From the NCBI GenBank assembly GCA_017416985.1, contig JAFQAG010000249.1, forward strand, positions 1 to 43,633: a DNA stretch of 43,633 nt. Direction: 5' to 3'. Below the pieces are notes generated by a model that did not search any database, was not told where the DNA came from, and worked only from the letters and a program-made list of their open reading frames with translations. The position numbers and the translations under genes are program-made. Position 1 is the stretch's first letter. The number at the start of each line of letters is the position of its first letter. Positions 41,580-43,633 of the stretch are shown here, in pieces. The stretch comes from Clostridia bacterium (GTDB lineage: Bacteria; Bacillota; Clostridia; UBA1381; UBA9506).

Positions 41580-42929
41580 TTAAAAAGGTAATTTACCAAA
41601 TAAACCTTTCTTGGACTTTTTAGTTAATGATTTCATTTGCCTCATTTGCTTTCTCATCATTTCGTGTCCTTTTATGAGTTTGTTAACTTCTTGTAATGAT
41701 GTACCTGATCCCATAGCTATTCTCTTCTTTCTTGAAGATGAACCTACTATAAGTTTAGGATTTCTTCTTTCTTTTGGAGTCATTGAATGAATTATTGCTT
41801 TTACTCTTGCTAGTTGCTTTTCACCAGCATCAAAGTCAATTTCTTTCATCTCCTTAGGTACACCTGGTATCATATCTATGATTTTACTTAATGATCCTAA
41901 CTTTTTCATTTGCTCCATAGCTGTTAAGTAATCATCATAAGTAAAGTCATTTTCCATCATCTTTTGACCTAACTCTTTAGCTTCTTTTTCATCAATTGCT
42001 TCTTGAGCTTTTTCTATTAACGAAAGTACATCTCCCATTCCAAGAATTCTACTAGACATTCTATCCGGATGGAATACTTCAAAATCATTCATCTTTTCCC
42101 CAACACCAATGAATTTAATTGGTTTTTGAGTCATATGTCTAATTGATAAAGCAGCTCCACCTCTTGTATCTCCATCAAGTTTTGTTAATATAACTCCTGA
42201 GATATCAAGTGCTTCATTAAATGTTTCTGCTACATTTACAGCATCTTGTCCTGTCATTGCATCAACAACAAGTAGAATTTCTGAAGGATTAACTTCAGCT
42301 TTTACATCTTTAAGTTCAGTCATAAGCTCTTCATCTATGTGAAGTCTACCAGCTGTATCTATAATTATAACATTATTTCCGTTTTCCCTACCGTATTTTA
42401 TACCTTCTTTGGCAATTTGTACAGGGCTAATTTTATCACCCATTTGGAAAACTGGAATATCAATTTGCTTACCAACTACCTCTAATTGTTTAATAGCCGC
42501 TGGTCTATATATATCACAAGCAACTAATAGAGGTCTCTTATTTTTATCTTTTCTTAATTTTAGTGCAAGTTTACCAGCCATTGTAGTTTTACCTGCTCCT
42601 TGAAGCCCAACTAACATAATAACAGTTGGCCCAACGCCAGAGAAATTAATCTTACTTTCACTACCACCCATAAGATCTGTAAGCTCGTCATTAACAATTT
42701 TAATAACTTGTTGAGCTGGTGTCAAGCTTTCTAATACTTCACTACCAACACACTTTTCGCTAACATTTTTAACAAATGTTTTTACAACTTTAAAGTTAAC
42801 GTCAGCTTCTAATAGTGCAAGCTTTACTTCCCTCATGGCTTCTTTAATATCTTTTTCGCTTAATTTACCTTTGCCTCTAAGTTTTTTAAACGTCTCTTGT
42901 AACTTATCAGCTAAACCTTCAAAAGCCAT
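41580..42929 (-). CDS. ffh: Signal recognition particle GTPase Ffh
   Basis: This 449-residue Ffh targets nascent membrane proteins with 4.5S RNA and FtsY. The N domain comes first, then G1 GLQGAGKTTMAGKLAL near 105, ACDIYRPAAIKQLE, G3 DTAGRLHIDEEL and G4 TKLDGDTRGGA. The M domain follows, with MTPKERRNPK, RIAMGSGTSLQEVN and the Met-rich helix HEMMRKQMRQMKS. All 17 glutamine codons are CAA, whereas neighbouring gltX uses CAG ten of ten times. The coding base composition is visibly AT-richer. GGAGGGGTAAA precedes the ATG. The gene is complete and functional in appearance. Confidence 0.97.
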   Translation of the reverse strand: MAFEGLADKLQETFKKLRGKGKLSEKDIKEAMREVKLALLEADVNFKVVKTFVKNVSEKCVGSEVLESLTPAQQVIKIVNDELTDLMGGSESKINFSGVGPTVIMLVGLQGAGKTTMAGKLALKLRKDKNKRPLLVACDIYRPAAIKQLEVVGKQIDIPVFQMGDKISPVQIAKEGIKYGRENGNNVIIIDTAGRLHIDEELMTELKDVKAEVNPSEILLVVDAMTGQDAVNVAETFNEALDISGVILTKLDGDTRGGAALSIRHMTQKPIKFIGVGEKMNDFEVFHPDRMSSRILGMGDVLSLIEKAQEAIDEKEAKELGQKMMENDFTYDDYLTAMEQMKKLGSLSKIIDMIPGVPKEMKEIDFDAGEKQLARVKAIIHSMTPKERRNPKLIVGSSSRKKRIAMGSGTSLQEVNKLIKGHEMMRKQMRQMKSLTKKSKKGLFGKLPF

Positions 42930-42945
42930 TTTACCCCTCCTATGC

Positions 42946-43275
42946 CTATAAATTTTCTAAAGTTTCTTTGTAATTTATATAATCCTCTTCACTTAAAGAA
43001 TATTTATTATTAATATCATCTAAAACACTAATAATCTTTTTTTCTCTTTCTAAGGATTTTTCAAGTAAATTTAATTTACTTTCATAGGTTAGAAGTTGTT
43101 TATAACATCTTTTTATAAGATCATGAATCGCTTGGCGACTCGTATTGTTTAATTCAGCAATCTCAGCTAAAGATAAATCCTCATTGTAATATAGCTCCAT
43201 GATACTTTTTTGTTTTTCCGTAAGTAATGGACCATAAAAATCCATCAATAAGGAAATTTCAACTCTATCTTCCAT
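42946..43275 (-). CDS. ylxM: YlxM/p13-like SRP-associated helix-turn-helix protein
   Basis: This is a 109-residue sigma-70-region-4-like protein. The core is [20 protein letters not shown], then [20 protein letters not shown], a helix-turn-helix, and a C-terminal coiled stretch. It sits upstream of ffh in most Firmicutes and may modulate SRP function. The start at ATG 43275 has AAGGTG upstream; a longer frame to 43329 overlaps the promoter. Its three glutamine codons are all CAA, like ffh. Confidence 0.92.
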   Translation of the reverse strand: MEDRVEISLLMDFYGPLLTEKQKSIMELYYNEDLSLAEIAELNNTSRQAIHDLIKRCYKQLLTYESKLNLLEKSLEREKKIISVLDDINNKYSLSEEDYINYKETLENL

Positions 43276-43300
43276 GCATATCACCTTACCCACATCTGAG

Positions 43301-43329
43301 ATTTTAACAGAATAATAATTAAGTGTCAA
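43301..43329 (-). promoter_or_regulatory. Promoter of ylxM-ffh
   Basis: Minus strand TTGACA (43329-43324) and TAAAAT (43306-43301) with a 17-base spacer, about 26 bases before the ylxM ATG. Confidence 0.85.
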
Positions 43330-43467
43330 GTATTTTTACTTAACACTTTTAATTTTTTTATTCCTTATCTTAAAAGTGGTTATTTTCTATTCTTCCTATG
43401 AAAATTAAACCTACGTCTTAGGTGTCTATAGTTATTTTAATTACTAATTTAAATTTTAGCAACAAAT

Positions 43468-43506
43468 TTTTAGTTAATACCTATAATTTATAGATATTAA
43501 CTAAAA
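43468..43506 (-). terminator. Hairpin between ftsY and ylxM
   Basis: TTTTAGTTAATACCTATAA (43468-43486) pairs with TTATAGATATTAACTAAAA (43488-43506) apart from one mismatch. It lies just after the ftsY stop; the T-tract is weak (AAATTTG), so termination may be partial. Confidence 0.6.
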
Positions 43507-43528
43507 GAATTATAATTTATTGTACTAA

Positions 43529-43633
43529 CTAAAATAATGCTTCTACAAAGCTTTCAGCATCAAATGCTTGTAAATCTTCAATACCTTCTCCTACACCTAT
43601 GTATTTTACAGGTATTTTTAGAGTGTTTTTAAT
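43529..43633 (-). CDS. ftsY: Signal recognition particle receptor FtsY, C-terminal end (cut by window edge)
   Basis: The frame enters from the right edge and stops at 43529, giving 34 residues. KIPVKYIGVGEGIEDLQAFD then AESFVEALF is the invariant C-terminus of FtsY, the SRP receptor GTPase. The gene order ftsY-ylxM-ffh is the standard Firmicute one. Its only visible glutamine codon is CAA, consistent with the block shift seen in ffh and ylxM. Confidence 0.93.
   Translation of the reverse strand: MKNTLKIPVKYIGVGEGIEDLQAFDAESFVEALF

Overview
The window reads as a chromosomal segment of a strictly anaerobic, low-GC Firmicute of class Clostridia, probably an uncultured gut-type lineage. Evidence: an HdrBCA/MvhD electron-bifurcation module with no oxygen-respiration genes, a near-perfect Rex operator, TTGACA/TATAAT promoters with uniform 17-bp spacing, AGGAGG-type ribosome binding sites, and typical Firmicute neighbourhoods (secA-prfB, ftsY-ylxM-ffh-rpsP-khpA). 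No species can be named from sequence alone. There is no CRISPR array, rRNA or intact insertion sequence. One tRNA gene (Ser, GGA) is present.

Region 1 (1-7475, minus strand) is one long operon. A promoter carrying a Rex-type redox operator drives a [2Fe-2S] thioredoxin-like ferredoxin, an LDH-fold dehydrogenase with Arg at the substrate-specificity position, class II fumarase, HdrB, HdrC, HdrA, MvhD, a dicluster FrhB/Flx-like protein, and the start of an AsrA/Flx-like protein cut by the window edge. It looks like an NADH-responsive fermentation module joining lactate/malate-fumarate chemistry to flavin-based electron bifurcation. Region 2 (7517-10634, minus) is a polar amino-acid ABC importer and a small alpha/beta hydrolase.

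Region 3 (10732-11237) holds tRNA-Ser, stacked terminators, the C-terminal stump of a tyrosine recombinase and a REP-like hairpin: the scar of a lost integrative element. Region 4 (11166-24584) is carbohydrate- and regulation-rich: a large putative TIM-barrel glycosidase under a cre-like operator, a VUT-family transporter with an SDR enzyme, a PocR-AraC regulator divergent from an FAD oxidoreductase, a nagA-ROK amino-sugar operon with tandem operator repeats, and a DegT aminotransferase-amidohydrolase-acetylesterase-AraC operon.

Region 5 (24698-40078) contains dus, an alanine symporter, secA, prfB with programmed +1 frameshift, a LysR/ornithine-cyclodeaminase-family pair, a GT2/hydrolase pair, a GCS2-family ligase, a membrane-anchored GH26-like protein and gltX. 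Region 6 (40081-43633) has a PHP phosphatase and khpA-rpsP-ffh-ylxM-ftsY. From ffh onward the glutamine codon preference flips completely (CAA instead of CAG), pointing to transfer or a chimeric contig.

The most novel-looking signal is a pair of 215-230-bp intergenic elements (17673-17886 and 31295-31522, opposite orientation). They share a multi-stem RNA-like core with compensatory base changes, an interchangeable hairpin, a following terminator hairpin and imperfect terminal inverted repeats.
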